A DNA stretch of 7,658 bases from JBFJVD01 sp041624375 (GCA_041624375.1 JBFJVD010000147.1:1-7658); one strand, 5' to 3'; counted from the first letter of the stretch, positions 1 to 7,242 are shown. Numbers and translations are program-made. The notes: generated from the letters alone by a model not told the origin.

Positions 1-2564
1 GCCGCGCCGTATCCCACCAACCCAAGCAAGAAGATTCCCAAACCGACCCATGGCCACGGTGTGCCAAATGGCAGGTAGCGAATCGTCAGATCATGGGTTC
101 CCGAAGGAAGCGAGGTCAGCATCAGCCCTTCATAGGACTGCAAGGGAGCGGGCGCCCCATCGACGAGCGCCCGCCAGCGCGGGTGATAGGTGAAGGACAC
201 CAGGGCCCGCTCCACCGGCTGCGGCGAGGTCACCTGAGCGATAATCTCGTTCCCGCTGACACGCCAGGAAGTCACCCGCAGAGGCTCAATGCTGGCCTCT
301 GTTTCGAGTCCCAGATCCCCGAGCAGGAAATCCTGCAAGACCGCAGCGAGCTCGCCGTTGCCGCTCTGCTGCGCATAAAAGAGCAGGTTCATCCCCACGA
401 ACCAGATCCTGCCCTCCCCCACATCTCGATAGCCCAGGATCGGATAGGGCTCACCCCCATAACTCACCGAGGCGAAGACCGCATCCAGCCCATCGTAGGT
501 CGCGCCGGCCCACCCCTCTGGGGCAACCTGCTGCAGCGGGAGGGATTGCGGCAATCCTTCCAGGGGTGGGGACCATTGGACCTCGATCGCCGCATCGAGC
601 GACAACCGGAGCACGTTGACCCCGACGAAGGAAAGCGTCCGACCGAAGGCGTCTTCCATGCCCGAGAGATCGGTGAGAACGTTTCCGCCGCCTTCCAGGT
701 AGTCGATCAGCAGACCCTCCGTGTCGGTTAGCGAGGAGGCGCCCGATTCGGCAAACCTGTACAGGAAGACCGCAGAATAGCTCTGCAGCTCCTCCAAGGA
801 AAACGAACCGATCGTCTGGGATTCGGCTTTCTCCGCAAACGGAAATGCTCCGAGCACTGGTGTGATCCGGTCGCCGACTGCCAGCACCTGACTCTCAGGG
901 ACTCTGCGGATCGGGCTCGTATCGCCTGGGCTAGCCCAAATCCGGTAACCCGCTACTTCTTCCACACGATTGAAGCCGACCGATTCGAGTGCTGTCTCGG
1001 CGTTCATCGATGCCGTCGGATCTCCCCCAACCACGACGGTATCGACGTTCCATAGCGCGAGGAGCCGCCCGAAGTACTCAGGGCCCCATTCAGGAGCACT
1101 GGGAAAGCGGCGCAGATCCGGATGGTGCGGTGTGTTCTCCAGCGCCCACCCGTTGATGATGTCGGAAGCGGCTCCAGCGTAGTAGACCTCAATGGAAGTC
1201 GGTTCGGGATAGGTCAGCAGCGCAGTCCGCGCACTCGGGGCACTGACACGAGCGACGGCCTCACCCATCGCAGCCTGGGCCGCCGGGAATTCCCGCTGGC
1301 GAAGCAGGCTGAAGCCAGGAAGAATATCAATCAATACCAGCCCGCCCAAGACCAGGCTGCGTGCCAGCCGGCCTCGATTGCGGATCGGGAGCAGCCCGGA
1401 GGCCGCCACTGCCAGGGCAAATGCTGCAAAGTTCAGAAACCGCTCAGGGAGCAGCTGTTCGTTCAACGGGAGCAGACTGAAGGCAACCCCTTTCGGTCCG
1501 AGCGAAAGCCAGATCGACGCCAGCGCCGCCAACAGCCAGGCAGTCCGACGTGGATCGGGGCGAGCTGCCGCCGCCAGCAGGGAGAGCAAGATCATCCCCA
1601 GCCCAAAAGGAATCACCCCGCGGTTGAGATCGAGGGAGGGGAGCAGGCCGCCGATCTCGGCCGCGAACAAGGTGACTTTTTCGACAGGTAGATAGGGTAC
1701 GTTCGTGAGCTCAACCCGGCCATAGGCCGGGAGGGCCCACGGGGCGACGACGAACCCGGCGGCCGTCAGTGAGGCGAGCCAGAGACCTGCCCGCTTGAGC
1801 GGTAGCTTCGGGTCGAGGAAGAGACGGGCAATCAGGTAGATCGTGAAGGCGATGGCGAACATCGCGGCTTGCTGCGGGTGGGCCAAGATCGCCCAGGACC
1901 AGGAGAGCGTGAGGGCGATCATCCATGGCACACGGCGACCCCGCGCAACCAACAGCCGTTCCGTGAACAGGGCCAGGAGAGGAAGCGCCAGCAGCGCCAG
2001 GACACGAGGCAGATTCCCCTCGAAGAAAAGGGTGCGAAGCTGATAGGGGGCCCAAACCGCCAGCACAGCCGCCAGTGCCCCCGCCCAGCGGTTCCACTGA
2101 TCGGCAACGAACAGATAGGTTCCGAGAGCAAATGCGACCAGGATCAACGAGGCAAACAGCCGGTAGGCGATCCAGATGTCGGGAAAGACCAGGGCCAGCG
2201 GAGTCAGAACCAATGTTGCCAGCGGCGGATAGAAGCTGCGGAAGGGATCTCCCATATACCAGGTGGGCATCCAGGACGTCGTGAAAAAGGCGCCGAGGCC
2301 GTCGAGCCGAATCTGCTCGGCCAGGTATTCAGCACGGAAGAGGTGGCCCCAGCTATCGGCGCCGCGCGGATAGCCGGCCGACCACAGACCGAGGAATACA
2401 ACGAGGAGGGCCAGCGTTACAGCGATCGCCGGCCCTAGATGGCGTTGAAGGCTGGCCGCTAGCTTCAGTCGGCCCAGACTTTGATCAGACTGTCGAACCA
2501 GCTCCCTAAGCGCTTCATCCTCGGAAGCTTGATCCGGTCGATCCAGTCCGCGGACGTGTTCCAT
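1..2564 (-). CDS. Polytopic GT-C-like membrane protein (PTPS-related/YfhO-like) with GATase-like soluble domain, partial at the left edge
   Basis: An uninterrupted minus-strand frame gives 854 codons and then leaves the window. It probably ends soon after, because the last visible residues (about 836-852) form a transmembrane helix. Residues 1-42 are a charged cytosolic extension, and about 45-62 is the first helix. Next comes an outer loop with ADSWGHLFRAEY (69-80) and FYPPL (111-115), the pattern of PF10131 'PTPS-related' and GT-C glycosyltransferases (a name that does not imply a pterin enzyme). Many helices follow, with LLPERFLN at 371-378. Residues about 440-755 are soluble and contain LLIDYLEGGGNVLTDLSG (618-635) and GYRDVGEGRIWFVGMNL (711-727), like a class I glutamine-amidotransferase-like fold without a visible catalytic Cys. 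Residues about 763-832 resemble the YfhO-type beta domain (WRALVDG, SGTHDLTIRY). The ATG at 2564 is chosen because an in-frame TGA lies just upstream (2574-2576) and no other ATG, GTG or TTG occurs near the first helix. This start lies 100 nt inside the preceding glycosyltransferase gene. Inferred role: lipid-linked sugar transfer at the outer membrane face for the exosortase operon. Confidence 0.82.
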   Translation of the reverse strand, partial: MEHVRGLDRPDQASEDEALRELVRQSDQSLGRLKLAASLQRHLGPAIAVTLALLVVFLGLWSAGYPRGADSWGHLFRAEYLAEQIRLDGLGAFFTTSWMPTWYMGDPFRSFYPPLATLVLTPLALVFPDIWIAYRLFASLILVAFALGTYLFVADQWNRWAGALAAVLAVWAPYQLRTLFFEGNLPRVLALLALPLLALFTERLLVARGRRVPWMIALTLSWSWAILAHPQQAAMFAIAFTIYLIARLFLDPKLPLKRAGLWLASLTAAGFVVAPWALPAYGRVELTNVPYLPVEKVTLFAAEIGGLLPSLDLNRGVIPFGLGMILLSLLAAAARPDPRRTAWLLAALASIWLSLGPKGVAFSLLPLNEQLLPERFLNFAAFALAVAASGLLPIRNRGRLARSLVLGGLVLIDILPGFSLLRQREFPAAQAAMGEAVARVSAPSARTALLTYPEPTSIEVYYAGAASDIINGWALENTPHHPDLRRFPSAPEWGPEYFGRLLALWNVDTVVVGGDPTASMNAETALESVGFNRVEEVAGYRIWASPGDTSPIRRVPESQVLAVGDRITPVLGAFPFAEKAESQTIGSFSLEELQSYSAVFLYRFAESGASSLTDTEGLLIDYLEGGGNVLTDLSGMEDAFGRTLSFVGVNVLRLSLDAAIEVQWSPPLEGLPQSLPLQQVAPEGWAGATYDGLDAVFASVSYGGEPYPILGYRDVGEGRIWFVGMNLLFYAQQSGNGELAAVLQDFLLGDLGLETEASIEPLRVTSWRVSGNEIIAQVTSPQPVERALVSFTYHPRWRALVDGAPAPLQSYEGLMLTSLPSGTHDLTIRYLPFGTPWPWVGLGIFLLGLVGYGA

Positions 2565-3916
2565 CGAGGTTGCTCACTCAGCGATTTCAGAATCCCGCTC
2601 AGCCTGAAGAAGTAGACCACCATCCGGTAGAGGGGCAGGAATGGCAGGTACAGGGCTGACGTCCTCAAGAGCCTCCGCTCACTCGGCGCACAAATGGGCC
2701 ACGCGACGGCCATTTGGATAGCATCCGTGGCAATGTACAGAGCGTACAGCAAGCCTGTCGCCTGAGCAATCAAGCTCGGCGCATACCCCAGAAGCGGGAA
2801 CAGTGGGAGAAGGAAACCCCACAAGAGGCGTAGGAGCGCAAGCGCATGATCGTCCTGCAGGCGCCGGGGCATACTCCAGCGCCAGAAGCGATCGCCCCGC
2901 TTGCCCAACATATCGGTGTGGACGGAAATGACTTCCAGCTCGCCCCGCTGCCAGCGCAAGCGCTGGGAATACAGAGACCGCCAACGGATGGTCGGGGCGA
3001 GGTGGATCCGGACCTGCGGTAGGTAGCCGACGACCCGATCGGTCCGCTGGAGCATTAAGGTGGCGTCCGTATCTTCTGAAACCGTTCGGGCTCGATAGCC
3101 ATCGATCGCCAGCAGCGCTTCGCGGCGAAACATGGCACAGGCGCCAGAAAGGGTGAAGAGTTCATCGCGCACGGCTTCGGCGTGGCGACCGATGCGAAAC
3201 GCCTGTAGGTATTCGAAGAACTGGCTGGCGGCGAGGAACTTCTCACTCAAGTTCAGCCGTTGGATCACCGGCAGGTCTGCATGGTCGAGCTGAATATGGC
3301 CTTCCGTGTTGGCCTCGACGAGTAAATTCGGGTCGATGATCAGGTGGGCGGTTGCGGCGATCATGTCGGGGTTGATCTCAAACGCCGCCACAGCCTGCTC
3401 AATCGCTTCCGGCTCGAGGACGACATCCGAATCGATGGTGAAGATCAGCTCGCCCCGGCAGCGCTGCAGGCCAAGGTTCACGGCCGCTGGCTTGCCCTCG
3501 TGCTCGCCCTGTACAAGCATCAGCACGCCGCCGAACTCCCGGGCTGGAATCACGCGGTTGTGAAGGCGGATGTGGCCGTTCCAGTGTGGTGACCCGTTAA
3601 TGTGGCCGTTGACCACATCCCCGGTGCGGTCCGTCGAGCCGTCGTTGATGACGATGACCTCAATCAAGTGATGAGGGTAGGTCTGGGCCTTCAGGCTGGT
3701 GATGCAGCGATCAATGGCGAGCTGCTCGTTGTAGGCGGGAATGACAATGGAGACCTTCGGCAGATTGCGTCGCGGCAGGGGTGGATAGGGGGCAGCTGCT
3801 CGCCGCGAGCGCCAGACGGTGAATGCATCCGCCAGCGCCTTGACCATGTCCACCATCATGGGGACGATGATCCAGACCCCCCAAAAGAGAATGAAGTGCT
3901 CCAGTCCGCTCAACAT
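2465..3916 (-). CDS. Membrane family 2 glycosyltransferase, exosortase-G-associated type
   Basis: This 483-residue processive-type GT2 should transfer a sugar from a nucleotide donor at the cytoplasmic face of the membrane. One helix (about 8-25) precedes the GT-A domain. That domain shows IPAYNE (59-64), NDGSTDRT (91-98), GKPAAVN (141-147), the metal-binding DSD (162-164), TLSGACAMFRR (255-265), the SEDTD motif with the likely catalytic base (280-284) and QRLRWQRG (318-325). Two or three helices follow (about 359-408 and 421-440), then a short basic tail. This is the layout of cellulose/hyaluronan/PgaC-like synthases. The neighbouring XrtG-type exosortase makes the family known as exosortase-G-associated glycosyltransferase (TIGR03111, from memory) the best fit. 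The start is at an ATG preceded by GGAG seven bases upstream, inside the end of the exosortase gene. All catalytic motifs are intact, so I expect an active enzyme. Donor sugar and acceptor cannot be read from the sequence. Confidence 0.93.
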   Translation of the reverse strand: MLSGLEHFILFWGVWIIVPMMVDMVKALADAFTVWRSRRAAAPYPPLPRRNLPKVSIVIPAYNEQLAIDRCITSLKAQTYPHHLIEVIVINDGSTDRTGDVVNGHINGSPHWNGHIRLHNRVIPAREFGGVLMLVQGEHEGKPAAVNLGLQRCRGELIFTIDSDVVLEPEAIEQAVAAFEINPDMIAATAHLIIDPNLLVEANTEGHIQLDHADLPVIQRLNLSEKFLAASQFFEYLQAFRIGRHAEAVRDELFTLSGACAMFRREALLAIDGYRARTVSEDTDATLMLQRTDRVVGYLPQVRIHLAPTIRWRSLYSQRLRWQRGELEVISVHTDMLGKRGDRFWRWSMPRRLQDDHALALLRLLWGFLLPLFPLLGYAPSLIAQATGLLYALYIATDAIQMAVAWPICAPSERRLLRTSALYLPFLPLYRMVVYFFRLSGILKSLSEQPRWNTSADWIDRIKLPRMKRLGSWFDSLIKVWAD

Positions 3917-3929
3917 GATCCTGCTCCGC

Positions 3930-4532
3930 TCACCTCAAGGCCCGACCCGTGACTTCAAGATCGCGACGGATGAGGCGCAGGGTTGGTAGAGTCAGCATCC
4001 GCCAATACACAATCACAATCCCCAGGAAGAAGACCAGCCGGCCGACAATCGTATGCGCCCACGGCACAGCAGGCTTCCCTAGGATCATCACCATGCCGAT
4101 GATCACCGACAGTCGTGCAAGATTGATGAGAAATGTCGCCCCGAGACCGGCCGTAAGTCGCAGCAAGCGCTCATCGGTCGGGAAGCGAGGATAGAAGAGC
4201 ATCAACCCGGCGAAGACCGATGCCTCGATCAGGGTTGAACATTCGATCCCAATCTGGAGAACAGACCAGCCGCTCGGATCGGGGATCACGAGGCTGGTCG
4301 ATTCGAGCGTTCCGATCCCCAACCCAAACACGCTGCCCAAACCCATCAGAATACTGGCTTGAAGGTTTCCGAGGGGCCGGTTCCAATCACCGAGCTGCCC
4401 GGCCAGAACCAGTATGGCCGCGAAACCGAACGCCGACCAGACATAGCCCAGCAGGCCATGCCGCTGGCGCCGGAGCAAGAGCAGGCCGGCGAGATAGACC
4501 GCAACTCCGATGGCCAGCCCCGTGTAGCTCAT
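3930..4532 (-). CDS. xrtG: Exosortase, XrtG-type transpeptidase
   Basis: This 200-residue integral membrane protein has about six hydrophobic segments (about 4-20, 29-47, 61-77, 92-113, 127-149, 160-177). The three residues that define the exosortase/archaeosortase family are present in order: Cys98 in GIECSTLIEASVF (95-107), Arg140 in INLARLSVIIGM (136-147) and His160 in PWAHTIVGRLVFF (157-169). Family members cleave C-terminal tripartite tails of exported proteins and probably transfer them to another anchor. It is short compared with the EpsH-type enzymes of Gram-negative bacteria and lacks a fused EpsI-like domain, which fits XrtG. Its start codon overlaps the stop of the upstream gene as ATGA, with GGAG five bases before the ATG, so the two are almost certainly translationally coupled. 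The downstream glycosyltransferase follows after 13 nt. The assignment to XrtG rather than another Xrt subfamily rests on length and on the GT2 partner. The exosortase call itself is firm. Confidence 0.9.
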   Translation of the reverse strand: MSYTGLAIGVAVYLAGLLLLRRQRHGLLGYVWSAFGFAAILVLAGQLGDWNRPLGNLQASILMGLGSVFGLGIGTLESTSLVIPDPSGWSVLQIGIECSTLIEASVFAGLMLFYPRFPTDERLLRLTAGLGATFLINLARLSVIIGMVMILGKPAVPWAHTIVGRLVFFLGIVIVYWRMLTLPTLRLIRRDLEVTGRALR

Positions 4533-5047
4533 GCCATCTCCAGCTGAAACTCATCTCGACGTCGCCACAGCCAGAAGGCCAGGAGAGCCAGGGCCACGGC
4601 GCTCAACGCCCAGCCAAGCGTGGGAACGGAATAGAATCCAGTCTGACGGTAATCGATGTTGCAGTTCTTGGCGTTTCCCGTACTCCAACACAGGGTCACT
4701 GTGTAGGTACCCATGCTTGGAAAGCCGGAATTGCTCACACTCCACTGATCGTTGGCGGTATCACCCGTCTTCATCGCACCCAGGTTGGTCTGATGCGTGG
4801 CAACGACCGTGACCCCATCCGGCGCGATGATTTGATAAGAGAGATTCGTTACCTGAACATCGTTGTCAGCACGAACACGGCTTGATACGCGGACGGTATC
4901 GCCGTTGCCGGGCGCGTCGGTTGCGGATAGCTGCGTGATCTGGCCAATGTTCGAGGCAGAGGCCGAGACAGCCATCGTGAGCAACGCGAGTGCTGCCGCC
5001 AGGCGAAGCAGCAAGCGAACGGAAAAGGGGATATTTCGCTCGATCAT
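4529..5047 (-). CDS. Secreted protein with C-terminal sorting-type tail, probable exosortase substrate
   Basis: With the ATG at 5047 this is 172 residues. Residues 1-31 form a signal peptide: a basic start (MIERNIPFSVRLLLR), a hydrophobic core and an ASA cleavage site before SNIG. Residues about 32-138 are Ser/Thr/Asn-rich with alternating beta-strand character and a PDGVTV turn, suggesting one Ig-like beta-sandwich. Cys120 and Cys129 could form a disulfide after export. The C-terminus has VPTLGW (141-146), a hydrophobic span (147-161), RRR (162-164) and eight further residues. This is the tripartite layout of PEP-CTERM and especially IPTL-type tails. Being immediately upstream of, and translationally coupled to, the exosortase, it is the obvious candidate substrate. 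An alternative ATG at 5092 would add 15 polar residues before the signal peptide. I prefer 5047 because GGAGAAAG precedes it (9 nt before the ATG), whereas 5092 has only an AGG two bases away. The mature domain is not one I recognise. Confidence 0.82.
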   Translation of the reverse strand: MIERNIPFSVRLLLRLAAALALLTMAVSASASNIGQITQLSATDAPGNGDTVRVSSRVRADNDVQVTNLSYQIIAPDGVTVVATHQTNLGAMKTGDTANDQWSVSNSGFPSMGTYTVTLCWSTGNAKNCNIDYRQTGFYSVPTLGWALSAVALALLAFWLWRRRDEFQLEMA

Positions 5048-5241
5048 ATGTCCGGACTTTCTCCGGGACGCTTCACGCGACCCGGCCTGCATTGCCTAAA
5101 GACTATTCGAATCCAACCCTCGCAAGCCATACAGAGACCTTACAATACGGGGGTCGCTCGGGCCGGAACTCGCCCGGCATCTGTCTGAACAGCTTGTGTG
5201 GCTATGCGCAATCCCGAGAGGATACGGTCAGGAGGGGACGA
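5048..5241. other. Divergent intergenic region between the exosortase operon and the aldo/keto reductase
   Basis: This stretch must hold the promoters of both the leftward exosortase operon and the rightward reductase. A TACAAT hexamer at 5141-5146 matches five of six -10 consensus bases on the plus strand, but no good -35 hexamer sits 16-18 bp upstream. No convincing sigma-70 pair was found on the minus strand. A reductase ribosome binding site lies at its right end. I saw no long inverted repeat or operator. If the secreted-protein gene starts at 5092, the left 45 bases are coding. Confidence 0.4.
5231..5237 (+). promoter_or_regulatory. Strong ribosome binding site of the aldo/keto reductase
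   Basis: GGAGGGG is followed by four bases and then ATG at 5242 (GGAGG with six-base spacing). It fixes the start of the reductase at 5242, even though the same frame stays open further upstream to about 4990, antisense to the secreted-protein gene. Confidence 0.85.
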
Positions 5242-6018
5242 ATGATCTTTCTCGAGGTTCAGGGGGAGAAGGTCCCGGCCCTTGGCTTTGGGACCTGGCC
5301 GCTTCGGGGTGAAGCCTGCCGGAACGCGACTCTCAGCGCGCTTCAGCTTGGCTACCGCCACCTCGACACGGCAGAGATGTACCGGAATGAGTCCGAAGTG
5401 GGCGAAGCCATCCGCCAGTCCGGGGTTCCACGGCACGAGGTCTTCCTCGTGACCAAGGTGTGGAGCAGCAACCTGCGCAGCGCCGCGCTGAGGCGGTCGG
5501 CGGAGGGGAGTCTGCGGCGGCTTGGCGTCGATGCTGTCGATCTGCTCCTTATTCACTGGCCGAACCCGAGCGTGCCGATCGAAGAATCGATGGGTGCGAT
5601 GGTCAGCCTTCAGCAGGAAGGGAAGGCCCGACGGATCGGGGTGAGCAACTTCTCACCACGTCAGCTGGCGGCGGCTCAGGAAGCGGCGCAGGTTCCCCTC
5701 TTCTGCAACCAGGTTGAATTCAACCCGCTCCGGCCGCAGCGTGAGCTGCTCCGGATTTGTCAGGAGCAGGATCTGCTGCTCACGGCGTACGGCCCAGTAG
5801 CCAAGGGGGCGGTATCCCGCGAGCCCCGACTTCGCGAGATCGGGCGCCGCCATGGCAAGACGGCCGCCCAGGTCTCGCTGCGGTGGCTGCTGCAGCAGAA
5901 GAATGTCTCCGCCATTCCGAAGGCGGCTTCCCGCCAGCATCAGGAAGAAAACCTGGCGATCTTCGACTTCGAATTGAGCGAAGCTGAAATGGCAGAGATC
6001 GATTCGCTATCCACCTGA
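5242..6018 (+). CDS. Aldo/keto reductase (2,5-diketogluconate reductase-like)
   Basis: This 258-residue cytoplasmic NADPH-dependent reductase converts aldehydes or ketones to alcohols on a TIM barrel. The catalytic tetrad is complete: Asp42 (YRHLDTAEMY), Tyr47, Lys72 (LVTKVW) and His105 (LIHWPNP). Other signature blocks are LGFGTW (14-19), GVSNFS (133-138), NQVEFNP (156-162), TAYGPVAKG (181-189) and the cofactor-phosphate loop IPKAAS (225-230). Length and motifs fit the prokaryotic AKR3/AKR5-like group (2,5-diketo-D-gluconate or methylglyoxal reductases), but the substrate cannot be told from sequence. The ATG at 5242 has an excellent ribosome binding site. The gene stands alone on the plus strand, diverges from the exosortase operon and converges with the DUF89 gene, overlapping it by 12 bp at the stop. 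A functional tie to either neighbour is unproven. Confidence 0.95.
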   Translation: MIFLEVQGEKVPALGFGTWPLRGEACRNATLSALQLGYRHLDTAEMYRNESEVGEAIRQSGVPRHEVFLVTKVWSSNLRSAALRRSAEGSLRRLGVDAVDLLLIHWPNPSVPIEESMGAMVSLQQEGKARRIGVSNFSPRQLAAAQEAAQVPLFCNQVEFNPLRPQRELLRICQEQDLLLTAYGPVAKGAVSREPRLREIGRRHGKTAAQVSLRWLLQQKNVSAIPKAASRQHQEENLAIFDFELSEAEMAEIDSLST

Positions 6019-7242
6019 GGCAGGCGGACGTGCCGGGAGGCCGGCAACCTGGATCAGCCCCCAGCGGCCGTTGATCATCCATGCGGGATCCTCAAGTTGG
6101 GCGCGGGCGGATTCGGCCGCGGGGATCCCGGCCGCCACCTCCGATTTCAGGGTGCGCAATGCGACCAACGGCGCCGGCAGCCTGCCAGCGGCCTCCGCGA
6201 GCGGCTTATCGAACGCCCAGTGACGATCCCCGACGAGCCTGCGGTAGTTGGCATCGCCCTTCAAGATCAGCAAGTCAGACGCCCGCAGGTCCGCCCACAG
6301 ATCCGAAGGCAGGTCACGGAAGGAAAGCGGCGACGTCCAGAATGGGTGAGTCGCGAGGCGGAGTCGGCCGGTACGCTGCCAGCCGTGAATGCGGCCGGCG
6401 AGCTCGCGGCACACCTTCAAATCCGAAGCGTCCAGAAAGGCGAGCAGCTGAAGCACATCCTTGGTCATGGCGTCGGAGACAAATGTGGGATGCTGTTTTG
6501 TGTGCAGGTGGATCTCGGCCACGCTACCGTCCAGCAGCTCGGCCGCCAGCTCAAGGTCAGCCAGCAACTCGACGCCGACGTTGTCAAGAATGAGATCCAC
6601 CCGCATGCTGACCTTGTCCTCGGAGCGCAGATCGTGAAGCACGGCCTCTAAATCGTTGGCCAGCATCCGGTCGCTCGTGTTTGAGTCGGCGGCGTGCACA
6701 TCACCCTGCTCAGTGCCCTCCGGCCACAGGCTCAGATCCGCCCGGTTGCCCCACAGCGCCCGATGGAACGCCCGCTCGAGCTGGCCCTCCTTGGCCGATT
6801 TGATGCCAGCCGCATCACCAGCCTTCGCAGGCTCGCCCATGAGGCGACGAATTCTCTCCAGGCCCCGAAATTTCTGCAGCTGGAACGGGTCGCCGCCCCA
6901 CCCCTCACCGGGGGCAAAATAGGTGGTCGCTTCCAGAATCCGTCGATAGAAATAGGTCTCGGCAAAGAACCACGGCACTTGCAGCCAGGTCTGGCCCTCA
7001 AACGAGGACACATAGCCCCGCCAGGCGGCGTGATCTGGGGCTCCCGGCGTTAGCAGAGGCCGAATGGGTTCGAGCGGGATCTCCTCGATCAGCCCTTTGA
7101 TCTTCGTGACCGTTTCTGGCGGGAAGGAGTTCTCATCCAGAACCCGCCGGGCGATCTCTGGCAGGCGATGGACGACGCTGTGGTGCGCGAACGTCCCGAC
7201 GTCGAGTGCCCGCAGGGGCTCGGGCAGACGGGGTTCAGTCAC
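6007..7242 (-). CDS. DUF89/ARMT1-like metal-dependent phosphatase
   Basis: With a GTG start at 7242 this is a 411-residue soluble protein of the DUF89 family (PF01937), the group that includes human ARMT1. Characterised members are Mn/Co/Ni-dependent phosphatases that remove damaged or excess sugar phosphates such as fructose 1-phosphate. The metal site is intact: Asp220-Asn221 in RVDLILDNVGVELLADL (214-230) and Asp257 in HPTFVSDAM (251-259). The second signature, LKGDANYRRLVGDRHW (327-342), carries Lys328 and Asp330 of the phosphate-binding region. An N-terminal helical domain opens with LPEPLRALDVGTFAHH, as in family members. The GTG start is preferred because GAGGA lies five bases upstream and it overlaps the end of the preceding gene by only a few bases. 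In-frame ATGs at 7254 and 7281 exist but have poor ribosome binding sites. It is co-transcribed and probably translationally coupled with the small upstream gene. The physiological substrate is unknown. Confidence 0.88.
   Translation of the reverse strand: MTEPRLPEPLRALDVGTFAHHSVVHRLPEIARRVLDENSFPPETVTKIKGLIEEIPLEPIRPLLTPGAPDHAAWRGYVSSFEGQTWLQVPWFFAETYFYRRILEATTYFAPGEGWGGDPFQLQKFRGLERIRRLMGEPAKAGDAAGIKSAKEGQLERAFHRALWGNRADLSLWPEGTEQGDVHAADSNTSDRMLANDLEAVLHDLRSEDKVSMRVDLILDNVGVELLADLELAAELLDGSVAEIHLHTKQHPTFVSDAMTKDVLQLLAFLDASDLKVCRELAGRIHGWQRTGRLRLATHPFWTSPLSFRDLPSDLWADLRASDLLILKGDANYRRLVGDRHWAFDKPLAEAAGRLPAPLVALRTLKSEVAAGIPAAESARAQLEDPAWMINGRWGLIQVAGLPARPPASGG
6031..6046. repeat. Short GC-rich inverted repeat just past the reductase stop
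   Basis: TGCCGG and CCGGCA are perfect 6-bp arms around a GAGG loop, 12 nt after the reductase stop codon. There is no T-run on the plus-strand side, so it is not a classical intrinsic terminator. It lies inside the last codons of the opposite-strand DUF89 gene and may be incidental. It could still act as a weak 3'-end hairpin for the reductase mRNA. Confidence 0.3.

Noticed and set aside
93..2438. Long plus-strand open frames (93-731, 1122-1691, 1869-2438) as genes
   Set aside because: They lie antisense to one continuous minus-strand membrane protein with clear family motifs. Their products are Arg/Gln/Pro/Gly-rich, low in hydrophobic pattern and match no family I know, which is what high-GC antisense frames look like.
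2465..3916. Cellulose or hyaluronan synthase
   Set aside because: The GT2 motifs fit a processive synthase, but there is no PilZ domain or cellulose-synthase partner gene, and the exosortase neighbour points to the XrtG-associated group.
3344..3952. Plus-strand frames opposite the glycosyltransferase
   Set aside because: They are fully antisense to a GT2 with every catalytic motif intact, and lack ribosome binding sites or recognisable domains.
4220..4885. 221-residue plus-strand frame opposite the exosortase and substrate genes
   Set aside because: Composition is Arg/Pro/His-rich and shapeless; it covers two coupled minus-strand genes with recognisable features.
5141..5146. TACAAT as a reductase promoter -10 element
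   Set aside because: Good hexamer, but no -35 match at proper spacing and no extended -10; too weak to annotate as a promoter.
4990..5241. N-terminal extension of the aldo/keto reductase upstream of 5242
   Set aside because: The frame is open, but the family begins right at the ATG at 5242, which has a near-perfect ribosome binding site, and the extension would run through the divergent promoter region and the signal peptide gene.
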